Below are positions 34,677-42,977 of a stretch of DNA of 64,000 nt, one piece after another (position 1 is the first letter of the stretch; each line of letters starts with the position of its first letter). This stretch comes from CALBPI01 sp039814545 (GTDB lineage: Bacteria; Pseudomonadota; Gammaproteobacteria; Steroidobacterales; Woeseiaceae). Both the position numbers and the translations under genes were made by a program. The stretch spans positions 62,001 through 126,000 of the forward strand of contig JBCCBB010000002.1 in the NCBI GenBank assembly GCA_039814545.1, written 5' to 3'. The notes beneath the pieces are model-generated. The model worked only from the letters and a program-made list of their open reading frames with translations. It had not been told where the DNA came from and made no database searches.

Positions 34677-35117
34677 TCAGGTGTCATCCCCGTCGTTGCC
34701 GTGCAAATCTTCGTAGTAGCTGACCTGGCGCTTGAACACTTCGCGGTCCGCGGGCGCCAGCACTTCGTCGAGCAAAGTGTTTACAGGTCGGCCGACGAGG
34801 TCGCCGAGATCCGACGACTTCCACGGCACGATGTACAACACCTGGGGCAACTCCTGGTTACCCACAATTTGTGAGGTACCGAGCGACAAGGAGTCGATGG
34901 CCTCACGGGAGCGGGCGGGCTGCGCCGAACTCGTATCCACAGCCGGTGACTCGTCGTCCACGGCAGCCGCGCTCGTATCTACCGCCGGACCGATGTCCTC
35001 GACGACGGCCGCGCTCGTGTCCACCGCAGGGCCGATGTCATCGGCGTCCTGCGCACTGGCGCCTGCCGCGATCAACGCGGCAAGCGTGAACGAGATCCAT
35101 GTTGTGCGTCGTGCCAT
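34677..35117 (-). CDS. Exported protein with 14-residue acidic repeats, function unknown
   Basis: The 146-residue protein has a signal peptide (cut near ASAQ) followed by three repeats of about 14 residues of the type VDTSAAVVEDIGPA. A folded-looking C-terminal part of about 75 residues follows (SREAIDSLSLGTSQIVGNQ, then LPQVLYIVPWKSSDLGDL). I do not recognise the family. Its place between a TPR lipoprotein and the ExbB homologue suggests a periplasmic component of the energised complex. The repeats would make an extended, negatively charged linker. The repeat number may vary between strains. Confidence 0.7.
   Translation of the reverse strand: MARRTTWISFTLAALIAAGASAQDADDIGPAVDTSAAVVEDIGPAVDTSAAAVDDESPAVDTSSAQPARSREAIDSLSLGTSQIVGNQELPQVLYIVPWKSSDLGDLVGRPVNTLLDEVLAPADREVFKRQVSYYEDLHGNDGDDT
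34930..35022 (-). repeat. 42-bp in-frame tandem repeat in the exported protein gene
   Basis: The motif CTCGTATC or CTCGTGTC recurs at 34930, 34972 and 35014, a period of 42 bases, giving about two and a half copies of a 14-residue unit. The first copy is the most diverged. Confidence 0.75.
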
Positions 35118-35129
35118 GGTCTGCCCTGC

Positions 35130-35792
35130 CTACTGTGCGACTCGCGCCGCACGCGTATTGCGCTCGATCCGGCGGCTGATGTCAGCGATCCAGCGCGACA
35201 CCTGCTTGTCCTCGTCCGGTACGAGCTCCTGGTAACGCTGGTAGTGCTCCAGCGCCTGCTCATGACGCCCCAAATAGAGGTCAAGCAGGATTCCGAAGTT
35301 GAAGTGTGCCAACGCGTAATCGGGCTTTACTGTGACGGCCTTCAAATATGCGGCCTCTGCTTCCCCGAACCGACCCGACTCTCTGTGCAAAATGCCGACT
35401 TCGTTCCATCCTGGCGCGTAGGCGTCGTGAACAGCGAGCGTTGTCTGGAGCAGTGCCAGGGCGTCCTCGTGGCGGTCCAGATTGCGGTAGGCGATGGCCA
35501 GCGTGGTTGCCGCGCCCGGATACTGAGGGCCCAGTTCAACGACAGGCTCGAGCACCGAAACGGCGCCCGTGTAGTCTTCGACGGACATGAGTGTCTGAGC
35601 ATCTGAGTAACGTTTGGCCACGGCGTCGGGAATCTCACCCGTAGCCACTGTCTTGCCGGCCGCCGCACCGCGGGCGGGTGCCGCTCGGTCGCCGCCGGGC
35701 GTGGCACAGCCTGTAACGAGCAGCACGAGCCCGATGGCGGGCCACAACGCGCGTCGCTTGTTCTTATTCGAGTAATGCGAGGAAGGGGTCAC
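35130..35792 (-). CDS. TPR-repeat lipoprotein
   Basis: The start is taken as the GTG at 35792, so the protein is 220 residues and overlaps the end of the upstream TPR gene by 29 bases. The much longer frame is antisense-like coding inside that gene. A basic N-terminus leads to a lipobox LLVTGC (Cys29), so the protein is probably membrane-anchored in the periplasm. Residues about 65–200 hold three or four TPR units (AIAYRNLDRHEDALALLQ, EVGILHRESGRFGEAEAAY, HFNFGILLDLYLGRHEQAL). A role in assembling the motor complex is inferred from position only. The start is uncertain. Confidence 0.78.
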   Translation of the reverse strand: MTPSSHYSNKNKRRALWPAIGLVLLVTGCATPGGDRAAPARGAAAGKTVATGEIPDAVAKRYSDAQTLMSVEDYTGAVSVLEPVVELGPQYPGAATTLAIAYRNLDRHEDALALLQTTLAVHDAYAPGWNEVGILHRESGRFGEAEAAYLKAVTVKPDYALAHFNFGILLDLYLGRHEQALEHYQRYQELVPDEDKQVSRWIADISRRIERNTRAARVAQ

Positions 35793-38622
35793 TGCGTTCT
35801 GCCTTTGCGTAGCGCGCTGGCATGAGATCTGCCAGCGCATCGAAACTCTTCTGCACCCACTCGTCGTAGATGCCCTCAGCCGCGCGCGCTGCGTTGGCCG
35901 CGTAAATATCGATAGCCTGCTCTTCGAACGGGAAGGCCTGTTCTTCGAGCAAGATGTCGTACTGCTCGAGTGCGAGCTCATCGAGGTCAGGCGGGCGCTC
36001 ACTGTTCATGAGGTCGGCGCTGAACACCTGGTAGAGCTCGGCAATGCGATAGGTCGACGCCGTGGTCACCTCAGACACACCGTAATCTGCGGCACGGCCG
36101 TAGGCGGCGAGCACCTGCTCCATAAGCGCACGCTTTCTGCCCAGGCTCTCCTTGAGCGGCGCCGTAATGCGCATCTGCGCGAACGACGCACGCAGCGGCT
36201 CGGTAAGCTCGAGCGTGGCTGTCGCCGCGAGGTAGCGGCTGCGGTCCGTACGGGCGGCGCCTGCGTTGGCGTCTACGGTCACGATGTCTTCGAGCCACTG
36301 TCGGCGTGCGGGCGCATCACCCGTTTGTGAAGCGATTTCTGAGAGCCGGAAACGCGCCTCAAGCGCCGGATCAAACGGCTCGGGGTAGCGCGCAATGACG
36401 CGTTCCAGCGCGCCGCGCTCCTCGGCGATCATGCCTGTGTCCTTGTAGAGCCCGGCAGCCTGCCAGAGCGCCTCTTCGCGCTCGGCCGCAGACATGGCGA
36501 CGTCATTCGAAATGCGTTCGAATTCCGAGGCAGCCGCAAGGCTGTCGCCGGTCTCGAGGTAGCCTGCAGCCAGGCTGCGCGAAACATCGTCGGCAAATTC
36601 GCTGTCGGGGTAGCGAGAGCGGAAGGCTTCAAGAACTGGCGTCGCACGCGCCCACTGTCCCATCGAGATGAGCGCGGCTGCGGCGTCGTACTCAGCCGTT
36701 TCTACGATGGGCGAATCGGGCACGACGGTGGCGATCCGCAGGAAATGGCCGACAGCCGCTTCCAGGTCACCCACGTCGCGGGAAATCTCCGCCTGCTTGT
36801 AGATCGATGAGGCGATGCGTTCGCCAATCTCGCGAGCCGTATCGGCGTCTTCGACGGGCGTGCGCGCCTGCAACTGGTAGTAGGACTGCTCGGCTTCGCC
36901 GAAGCGGCCAAGATCAAACTGTGAGTGCGCGACGACCGTCCAGGCGGACCGCTCGAGTTCGGGATCGGCCACGGCGGGCAACGCCGTCACACGCCCGGCG
37001 ACCGTGATGGCTTCATCAAACCGCGACTGCCCGAACAAGTCCTCAGCAGTTGCCGTCATGACAGCAGCCACTTCGGGGTGGTCGGGGAACGTATCGGAGA
37101 ATCGCAGCGAGCTTGTCAGGCTGCGTTCGTGCCAGTCGGGGCGTGCTTCCGCGGGCAAAGTCGCTTCGTGCGCGCGGTAAGCCAACAGCGCGGCATAGCC
37201 GGCCTCCGCCGCTTGCGCGTGCAGACCGTAATCGTAAGCGGTGCGCTCGTACTCGTCCGTGGCCTCACCGAAGGCTTCGCTTTCAAAGAGGATCTCGGCC
37301 AGCAGGAAGTTGGTGCCCGCAGAATCCGGTTCACCCGGGAAGAAGGCCAGGTACTTGCGGTACCAGCGCGCCGCCGCGCGGTAGTCGTCGCGCACCTGGC
37401 GCACGATGCGCGTCTGTTTCTCAGCTTCTTCGACCTGGGCCACGATGGGCTCCGGGTTCTGTGCGCGTGCGTGGTAGAACTGCGCGAGGTCCGTGAGATT
37501 CGTCTTAAGCGCCGCCACGACGTTGGGCAGCTCAGCCGCATCGTTCTGTTGCCAGAACGCCGTATCCATGCCGTAGCGCTCAACAAAGGCCTGCTTGGCG
37601 TCGAGCACTCGGGTCGGGAACCCAGCCTGCTTCCACGATTCGATCACCGCCATCTCGAGCAGCGGCGAACGCGGGTGCAGCGGTTCGCGCTCGACGAAGG
37701 CCAGGAAGGCGCCCGCGGCGTCCTCGTAGCGTTCCTTATCGACGTAGAGCGCACCCAGGTTGGCGTAAATCAGGTAGGCATACTCGGGCGAGCCGACGGT
37801 ATCGAAATAGGCGTCAATGCTCTCGGGGCCTTCCATGTACGAGAAAGAGATCGACAACACGCGCAATGTGTCTTCAACAAGCTCGCGGTCGGCGCGGCGG
37901 GCATTGGGCGTAAAGCGCAGCGTGCCGTCCTCATCACTGCCCTCAAGGCGCAGCGCGAGCAGCGAGAAAAACGGGTCGAGGCTGTCCTCGTGCTCGGCGA
38001 GCTTGAACTGCGACCAGCCCAGCTTGTAGAGCGATTGCAGGTAGAAGTTGCTGTCGGGGAATTCGTTGACGAGCGTGGCGTACGAGAACTTGGCGCCGTC
38101 GTAGTCGCGGCGTACGAAAAGCATCTCGCCGCGGCGGAACTGGGCTTCCTCGAAGTGCACCGTATCGGGGTGCGTCGACACGAGTCGGTCCAGCGTTTCA
38201 AGCGCGGCCTCGATGTTGCCGCTGGATTCATGCGCGCGCGCCAGCTGGTAGAGCACAAGGTCGTTCCGGCCGTAATTGGGGTAGCGTGCCAGTAGCGCTT
38301 CGTAGAGCTCGACGGCACCGCCGTAGTTTGACGACAGCATCACGGCCTGCATGTTCTCGCCGAGTTCTGCTGCTTCAGTCGCCTCAAGTTCGAGATCAGC
38401 GAGGCGACGCATGGCCTCGGGACCCAGATTCGGATCGTCGCCCACGAGTTCGAGGAACATGCGGTAGTTCTGCCGCGCAAGCTCGCTCGAGTTGTCGATG
38501 GCCTGCTCTTCGGAGATTTCCACGTCTTCGCGCTCGAGCGCCTTGATGGTCTCGTCCTTGTCGGGCCCGCCGCCAAACGGCCAAAGCCAGCCCGAAATCA
38601 TGAGTACGACGACGCCCTTCAT
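35764..38622 (-). CDS. Large TPR-repeat protein, predicted envelope component
   Basis: The 952-residue protein is made almost wholly of helical repeats of TPR or Sel1-like type, for example LVLYQLARAHESSGNIEAALETLDRL and YKLGWSQFKLAEHEDSL. A short hydrophobic N-terminal segment (MKGVVVLMISGWLWPF) could be an uncleaved membrane anchor or a weak signal. It overlaps the preceding TPR gene by four bases (ATGA). Large TPR proteins of this kind accompany ExbBD/AgmX modules, and in Myxococcus several Glt proteins carry TPRs. The exact partner is unknown. Confidence 0.85.
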   Translation of the reverse strand: MKGVVVLMISGWLWPFGGGPDKDETIKALEREDVEISEEQAIDNSSELARQNYRMFLELVGDDPNLGPEAMRRLADLELEATEAAELGENMQAVMLSSNYGGAVELYEALLARYPNYGRNDLVLYQLARAHESSGNIEAALETLDRLVSTHPDTVHFEEAQFRRGEMLFVRRDYDGAKFSYATLVNEFPDSNFYLQSLYKLGWSQFKLAEHEDSLDPFFSLLALRLEGSDEDGTLRFTPNARRADRELVEDTLRVLSISFSYMEGPESIDAYFDTVGSPEYAYLIYANLGALYVDKERYEDAAGAFLAFVEREPLHPRSPLLEMAVIESWKQAGFPTRVLDAKQAFVERYGMDTAFWQQNDAAELPNVVAALKTNLTDLAQFYHARAQNPEPIVAQVEEAEKQTRIVRQVRDDYRAAARWYRKYLAFFPGEPDSAGTNFLLAEILFESEAFGEATDEYERTAYDYGLHAQAAEAGYAALLAYRAHEATLPAEARPDWHERSLTSSLRFSDTFPDHPEVAAVMTATAEDLFGQSRFDEAITVAGRVTALPAVADPELERSAWTVVAHSQFDLGRFGEAEQSYYQLQARTPVEDADTAREIGERIASSIYKQAEISRDVGDLEAAVGHFLRIATVVPDSPIVETAEYDAAAALISMGQWARATPVLEAFRSRYPDSEFADDVSRSLAAGYLETGDSLAAASEFERISNDVAMSAAEREEALWQAAGLYKDTGMIAEERGALERVIARYPEPFDPALEARFRLSEIASQTGDAPARRQWLEDIVTVDANAGAARTDRSRYLAATATLELTEPLRASFAQMRITAPLKESLGRKRALMEQVLAAYGRAADYGVSEVTTASTYRIAELYQVFSADLMNSERPPDLDELALEQYDILLEEQAFPFEEQAIDIYAANAARAAEGIYDEWVQKSFDALADLMPARYAKAERSDPFLALLE

Positions 38623-40502
38623 TGCGTGGCCTCCGGCGACTCGGCGTCATTGCGCGCGGCCGTGGCGCGGTCGTACACCGCGGCCAGTGCGAAACGCGCC
38701 TGCACCGTGTAGGTATCCAGGCGACGCTGCTGCTCGCGCAGCGCTTCGATGGCCAGCCCGTGCAGGTAGGCGCGCTGGGCGGCCAGCGACAATTCGAGAT
38801 CTGCGATTTTGGCGTCGATGCGCGGCGAGAGTTGAATCACGCGGTGGTCGAAGTCGACGAGCCGCGAGGGCTCATTGATGCGGGTGTCGTCAACGGCAAG
38901 GCGCGCACGCTCGGCAAGCGCGATGGCGCGAGTCGTCTCGCGCAGCAGCTTGCGCTGGCGCCAGACGCGTGCGTCGAAGTCTTTCTCGGCACGCCACTGC
39001 AACACGCCGCGCATCAGCGCGAGCCGGCGACGCGCGTCGTCCACTTCGGGTGCGGACCGTGCAAATGTTGGGTGTTCGGCCACGAGGTCGAGTTCTTCGA
39101 CGAGCTGGCGTTCCCGCTTGGACGCGAGCGCAAACAGGTCGCGTTCGGATTCGATACGGTTCAACCGCGCTTCGAGCTTGGCCTGGCGGGCCCGAATTGC
39201 GTCAATGTCAGCTGCTTCTAGCCCGGCCTCGATACGCGGCAGGCGTTCTGTGTAGCCAGCCTTGCGCGTGTCGATCATGGCCTGGAAGACCGTCACCTTG
39301 TCTTTCCATTCGAGCAGATTGTTGCGCAGTTCGAGTACGTCGCGGTAGTTCTTGAGCGCTTCCTGAAAGCGGTGGCCTGCCATGAGCAGGTAGAGATAAC
39401 GGCTCTCGGTCGCATCGGGCATGGCATCCAGGCGCCAGTACCAGCCGATGGCTTCGCTTTCGGCCGTGCTCTCAAGCAAGCGGTTAATCATATCGCCCGA
39501 CTCGATGCCGGCGATCGCATCTTCGATGCGTTGTTGTTCGTTGGCGAACGCGACAATCGCGTCCTCGTAGCGTGCCGCCGCCTGACGCGTCGCGTCGAGC
39601 TTGCCCAGCGCGTAGGGCACGGCCAGCAGAGATTCCTGCACGGCTGCGTCGAGCAAATTGCGATCAGAGAGTTCGGTCCAGGGCGTCAAGGCTGCGCGGA
39701 AATTGCCGCGGTCGGAATCGGCCCAGCCCACGCCCAGCAGTGCCTTGTTTGAAAACGGGCCGTTTAGGCGCACGCGCTGCAGGATAGGACGCGCACGCGC
39801 CGGCTGCTCGTTCTGCAGCCAGGTGTAGCCCAGCGCCACATTGGCCTTGTCGCGCAGCCCGAGCATTTCGGGGCGGTCATCGGTCAGGCGTCCGACGCGG
39901 TCGAGCCAGTTGGCGCCCTCGGCGAACTCGCCCTTGCGTACCAGTGCGACGCCCAGGTTGAAACGCGCGTAGTCGACCCAGCCTGCGGGGCCGCGCCAGC
40001 CGTCGAGCAGCTCGATGGCCTCGTCGAAGCGCTCCTGTTCGATGTAGACCTGCGACTGCAGCATGCGCCGCTCGGGCTCGAGGTCCTTGGGCAGCTCGTC
40101 ACCGATGGCCGCGAGTGCATCGGCAGCAGCGTCAACAAAGCCGCGCTGGTAACGAATCTTCGCGAGGAAGAACCAGGTGCGGTCACGGACTTCGGGTGCT
40201 GTGTTGCCGTCCAGCAGGTTGCGGAAAATCTGGTGCGCTTCCTCGTGCTGGCCATACGACAGCGCGAGTCCGCCGCGCAGCAGCTCGGCCTCGTCGTCGT
40301 GGTGCACGAGCTGATCCCGCTCCTGTGCGGCCGTCAACCGAACGATGGCCGAGAAGTAGTCGCCCTTGTAGAAATGAAACAGCACCTCGCCATAGTGCGG
40401 GTCACGCACGACAACGGGGCCCGGACCGTCTTCGTCCGCGGCAAGCGGCGGTGCGGCCAGCGCGCAGACGAGCGCGAGGGCTGTGAGGATGCGACGCGTC
40501 AC
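38619..40502 (-). CDS. Exported TPR/coiled-coil protein
   Basis: The 627-residue protein is set at the GTG at 40502, seven bases after the stop of the preceding gene, because a clean signal peptide (TRRILTALALVCALAAPPLAA) begins there. TPR-like helical repeats follow to about residue 400, for example YFSAIVRLTAAQERDQL and VALGYTWLQNEQPARA. A charged, Arg- and Glu-rich region to the end has coiled-coil character. It overlaps the next TPR gene by four bases. It is probably periplasmic. I cannot assign a known family name. Confidence 0.82.
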   Translation of the reverse strand: MTRRILTALALVCALAAPPLAADEDGPGPVVVRDPHYGEVLFHFYKGDYFSAIVRLTAAQERDQLVHHDDEAELLRGGLALSYGQHEEAHQIFRNLLDGNTAPEVRDRTWFFLAKIRYQRGFVDAAADALAAIGDELPKDLEPERRMLQSQVYIEQERFDEAIELLDGWRGPAGWVDYARFNLGVALVRKGEFAEGANWLDRVGRLTDDRPEMLGLRDKANVALGYTWLQNEQPARARPILQRVRLNGPFSNKALLGVGWADSDRGNFRAALTPWTELSDRNLLDAAVQESLLAVPYALGKLDATRQAAARYEDAIVAFANEQQRIEDAIAGIESGDMINRLLESTAESEAIGWYWRLDAMPDATESRYLYLLMAGHRFQEALKNYRDVLELRNNLLEWKDKVTVFQAMIDTRKAGYTERLPRIEAGLEAADIDAIRARQAKLEARLNRIESERDLFALASKRERQLVEELDLVAEHPTFARSAPEVDDARRRLALMRGVLQWRAEKDFDARVWRQRKLLRETTRAIALAERARLAVDDTRINEPSRLVDFDHRVIQLSPRIDAKIADLELSLAAQRAYLHGLAIEALREQQRRLDTYTVQARFALAAVYDRATAARNDAESPEATQ

Positions 40503-40509
40503 GCCGGGG

Positions 40510-41031
40510 CTACTCCCATTCGGAAATGAAGAACTCGGGCTGCAGCTTGCTCTGCCGGTCCGAGATGCGAAGCTCCATGTACTTGGCGCCAAGGCCTTTC
40601 TCGAAGGTCAGCTCCGCGCCACGCTTGTAGTCGCGGCCCTGCGGGCCCGTGCCCGTAAAGAAGGCAACAATCTCGTGGTCACCAGACTTGAGGTTGTCGA
40701 CGTGGATGCGGTGTACGCCGCCACGAATCAAGGCTTCCACCTCTCGTTCCGAGTACAGGTAGTTGGCCACTTCCTTACCGTCGATTTTCACCTGCACGGC
40801 GTCGAGGGCGAAGAAGTCACCGACATCCATCGACACGAACAAGGCCACCTGCGAGTTGGCAGGGAACAGCAGTTCTTCCTCGAGCAGGAACAGCTCACGG
40901 TTGAGTGCGAGCACTTCCTTCTTGAGGTCGGCGACCTCGCTGTCGAGGGCGCGCGCCAGGTCATCGTCGGCCCCAGCCGGCACCGCAAGCAGCGCGACAG
41001 AAGCCAGGACACCAATCAGTCGTTTCATCAT
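40510..41031 (-). CDS. Exported protein of unknown function in the ExbBD/TPR operon
   Basis: The protein is about 173 residues, with a signal peptide (MMKRLIGVLASVALLAVPAGA) followed by a heptad-like helix (LARALDSEVADLKKEVLALNRELF). A beta-rich domain follows, with VQVKIDGKEVANYLYSEREVEAL and a terminal HRIHVDNLKSGDHEIVAFF strand. Two adjacent ATG codons (41031 and 41028) follow a GGAG site, and a longer start at 41052 would overlap the TlpA stop. The C-terminal half resembles PEGA-like or carbohydrate-binding beta-sandwich domains only weakly. It lies directly upstream of the TPR gene. Confidence 0.75.
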   Translation of the reverse strand: MMKRLIGVLASVALLAVPAGADDDLARALDSEVADLKKEVLALNRELFLLEEELLFPANSQVALFVSMDVGDFFALDAVQVKIDGKEVANYLYSEREVEALIRGGVHRIHVDNLKSGDHEIVAFFTGTGPQGRDYKRGAELTFEKGLGAKYMELRISDRQSKLQPEFFISEWE

Positions 41032-41048
41032 GCGCTCCAGTCCGCGGG

Positions 41049-41570
41049 TCATTCGCGGAGCAGTTCGCGGACCTGTTCGAGGTACTTGTCCTCGTAGCCC
41101 GGCTTGTAGCCCTTGTGCACGTAACGCACGACGCCGTCGCGGTCGAGCAGGATCGTGACGGGCATGGCGCTCACGTCGTACTGCTCGCTGACCTTCTTGG
41201 TCGCGTCAAACACGACGGGGAACGTGACACCCAGCGCCTCGATCATTTCCTCTGCGCGACGCGGATCGTCATCAATGTTCACACCCAGCAGCGTGAAACC
41301 GACGCGGTTATAGCGCGAGTGCATTTCGTCGAGCAGCGGCATCTCTTCGCGGCACGGTCCGCACCACGTGGCCCAGAAGTTGATCATCACGACTTCGCCA
41401 CGCAGATCCGACAGCCGGACGTTGTCGCCCGCTGAGTTCTTCAGCGCGAAATCGGGCGCCGCCTTGCCCGACAGTCCCGTCGACGCGAACGCGGTCGCGA
41501 CCAGCAGAACGGCAGTGGCCGCAGCAGCAAAAACGCGGCGCAAGGTCCGCTCCAGGCTCGTGTTACGCAT
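41049..41570 (-). CDS. tlpA: TlpA/ResA-family periplasmic thioredoxin-like protein
   Basis: The 173-residue protein has a signal peptide or anchor (residues 11–30) and a thioredoxin fold. The active site WATWCGPC (Cys70 and Cys73) is intact, as is the cis-proline region SAMPVTILLD. Such proteins are periplasmic disulfide reductants or oxidants that assist cytochrome or envelope protein maturation. It is the promoter-proximal gene of the ten-gene operon and has a good ribosome site (GAGGAG, 41577–41582). It might reduce or fold other operon products, but few of those have many cysteines, so its link is inferred. Confidence 0.9.
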   Translation of the reverse strand: MRNTSLERTLRRVFAAAATAVLLVATAFASTGLSGKAAPDFALKNSAGDNVRLSDLRGEVVMINFWATWCGPCREEMPLLDEMHSRYNRVGFTLLGVNIDDDPRRAEEMIEALGVTFPVVFDATKKVSEQYDVSAMPVTILLDRDGVVRYVHKGYKPGYEDKYLEQVRELLRE

Positions 41571-41950
41571 AACAGCTCCTCGTTGGCACAGCCCGCCGGC
41601 GAGCCTCTCGGGACTCGGGCCGGCGGTTTACGTAATGTTCGCAATCGCTCTCGCTAGCGGCCGTGATGGCTGTCACAGATAAGCGGGCGTCGCTCAAACG
41701 CCCGTTGCTGGGGCGTGTCCCTACCCTGTAATGAGCAAGTTATGTGCCAGCACGTTTCGGGGCTAAAACAGCTGGAAAAAGCGTGAGGCACCGCACGTTT
41801 TGTCGGCGATAGGCAACAGCTGGGCGGGAACCCGCGGGGAGCCGGCGTGACTACTGCGGCCCGGCCTGTCGGCAGCCGGCGACAGGACTGACACAATGGG
41901 TCAGGCGGATGGAATGACCTGTTTTGGTGCGCCGCTGGGCGGCGCGACGC
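41571..41950. other. Intergenic region between the envelope operon and apbE
   Basis: These 380 bases hold no convincing gene. They contain three inverted repeats: CCGCCGGC and GCCGGCGG arms at 41593–41600 and 41619–41626, CGGGCGT and ACGCCCG at 41684–41704, and CCTGTCG and CGACAGG at 41865–41886. None is followed by a T run. The promoter of the ten-gene operon is expected near its left end, but I could not pick a convincing one. Confidence 0.5.
41684..41704. repeat. Perfect 7-bp stem-loop in the apbE–tlpA intergenic region
   Basis: CGGGCGT and ACGCCCG arms enclose a 7-base loop (CGCTCAA). It lies 114 bases upstream of the tlpA start. It could be a factor-dependent terminator element or an operator. 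No T tract follows on either strand. Confidence 0.4.
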
Positions 41951-42976
41951 TTACTGATTGGCCGGATCGAAGCCGCTGGAGTAATGCACCGTGCGGTCGG
42001 CGTCGATAATGACGGCGTCGAATCCTTCCGTCTTTTCGATGAGGGCCAGCCCATCGGCGACGCCCAGAACGAACACCGAGGTTGATAACGCGTCGGTCAT
42101 CGTCGCTTCAGGTCCCACGACGGTCACACTCTGCACTTCATTGGCCGATTGACCTGTCGAGGGCGCGATGATGTGGTGGTAACGCACGTCACCTTCATCG
42201 AAGTAGCGTTCGTAGTCGCCCGACGTCGAAATCGCCTCGTCGACGAGCGGCAGCCGAATGACGGCGATGTCTTCTTCGTTGCGCGGGTCCTGGATGCCGA
42301 CGAGCCAGGGCTGACCGCGGCGGTCACCCAACAGCCGCGAATCACCGCCCGCGGTGACCGATGCGTGGGCCACACCCATGTTGCGCACCACGGCAACGGC
42401 GCGTTCCACGGCGTAGCCCTTGGCGATGCCGCCCAAGTTGATGCGAACCCCTTCCTGCTTGAATGCGACGGTCTGATTGGCTTTGTCGAGCAGTACAAAT
42501 CGGTAGTCGATGTTCTCGAGTTCACGGGCAATCGTATCCGCATCAGGCTTCACGCCTTTGCGGAAATCGTAGTGCTTACCCACGCTGTCGTACGTTATGT
42601 CGAATCGACCACCGGTCATCGCAGACACGCTGACCGCCTGCTCAATGAGGCCGTACAACTCCCCCCCTGCAGCCACGGGTCCCAGGTGCGCCTCACGGTT
42701 GATCGCAGAGATGCGACTGTCTTCCATGTAGGTACTCATAAGTCGTTCGATGCGGGCGATTTCATCAATTGCCGCTCGCACGGCCGCTTCCCCTAAGTCC
42801 GCATCCTCGTGCCACAAGCGCACGCTGATTCGCGTGCCCATAAGAGCCTCTGTCGCACCGTGCCATTCGGCCTCTGCGAAGGGCGTAGAACCCAGCATCA
42901 AAAAGACAGCAAGTAGCGCCGAGAAGGGCCGCCGAGTATGCTTAAGGAATTGATTTTGTTGAGGAGACGAGCCCAT
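41951..42976 (-). CDS. apbE: FAD:protein FMN transferase
   Basis: The 341-residue ApbE-family enzyme covalently attaches FMN to threonine residues of partner proteins such as NqrC or RnfG in the periplasm. The N-terminal signal peptide ends near STPFAEA without a lipobox. Family motifs include ALMGTRISVRLWHEDAD, the glycine-rich NLGGIAKGYAVE, ASVTAGGDSRLLG and the C-terminal ATMTDALSTSVFVLG, whose Thr and Asp bind metal. The start is the ATG at 42976, which shares the tetramer CATG with the lemA start. Its ribosome site AGGA lies inside lemA codons 4 to 5. No Nqr or Rnf genes are in the window. Confidence 0.92.
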   Translation of the reverse strand: MGSSPQQNQFLKHTRRPFSALLAVFLMLGSTPFAEAEWHGATEALMGTRISVRLWHEDADLGEAAVRAAIDEIARIERLMSTYMEDSRISAINREAHLGPVAAGGELYGLIEQAVSVSAMTGGRFDITYDSVGKHYDFRKGVKPDADTIARELENIDYRFVLLDKANQTVAFKQEGVRINLGGIAKGYAVERAVAVVRNMGVAHASVTAGGDSRLLGDRRGQPWLVGIQDPRNEEDIAVIRLPLVDEAISTSGDYERYFDEGDVRYHHIIAPSTGQSANEVQSVTVVGPEATMTDALSTSVFVLGVADGLALIEKTEGFDAVIIDADRTVHYSSGFDPANQ

Positions 42977-42977
42977 G
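42974..42977. promoter_or_regulatory. Shared CATG: overlapping divergent start codons of apbE and lemA
   Basis: The plus-strand ATG of lemA (42975–42977) and the minus-strand ATG of apbE (42976–42974) overlap by two bases in one palindromic CATG. Each gene's ribosome-binding site lies inside the other's coding sequence (GAGGAG at 42961–42966 for lemA, complement of TCCT at 42985–42988 for apbE). There is no intergenic space, so promoters must lie inside the opposite gene. Confidence 0.7.

Noticed and set aside
36925..38295. 456-codon plus-strand frame opposite the large TPR gene
   Set aside because: It mirrors the codon structure of the TPR gene. The Arg-, Val- and Gly-rich composition is typical of the complement of GC-rich coding sequence, and no domain is visible.
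41684..41704. Intrinsic terminator downstream of apbE
   Set aside because: The stem is good but no T run follows in either direction and it lies about 245 bases from the apbE stop.
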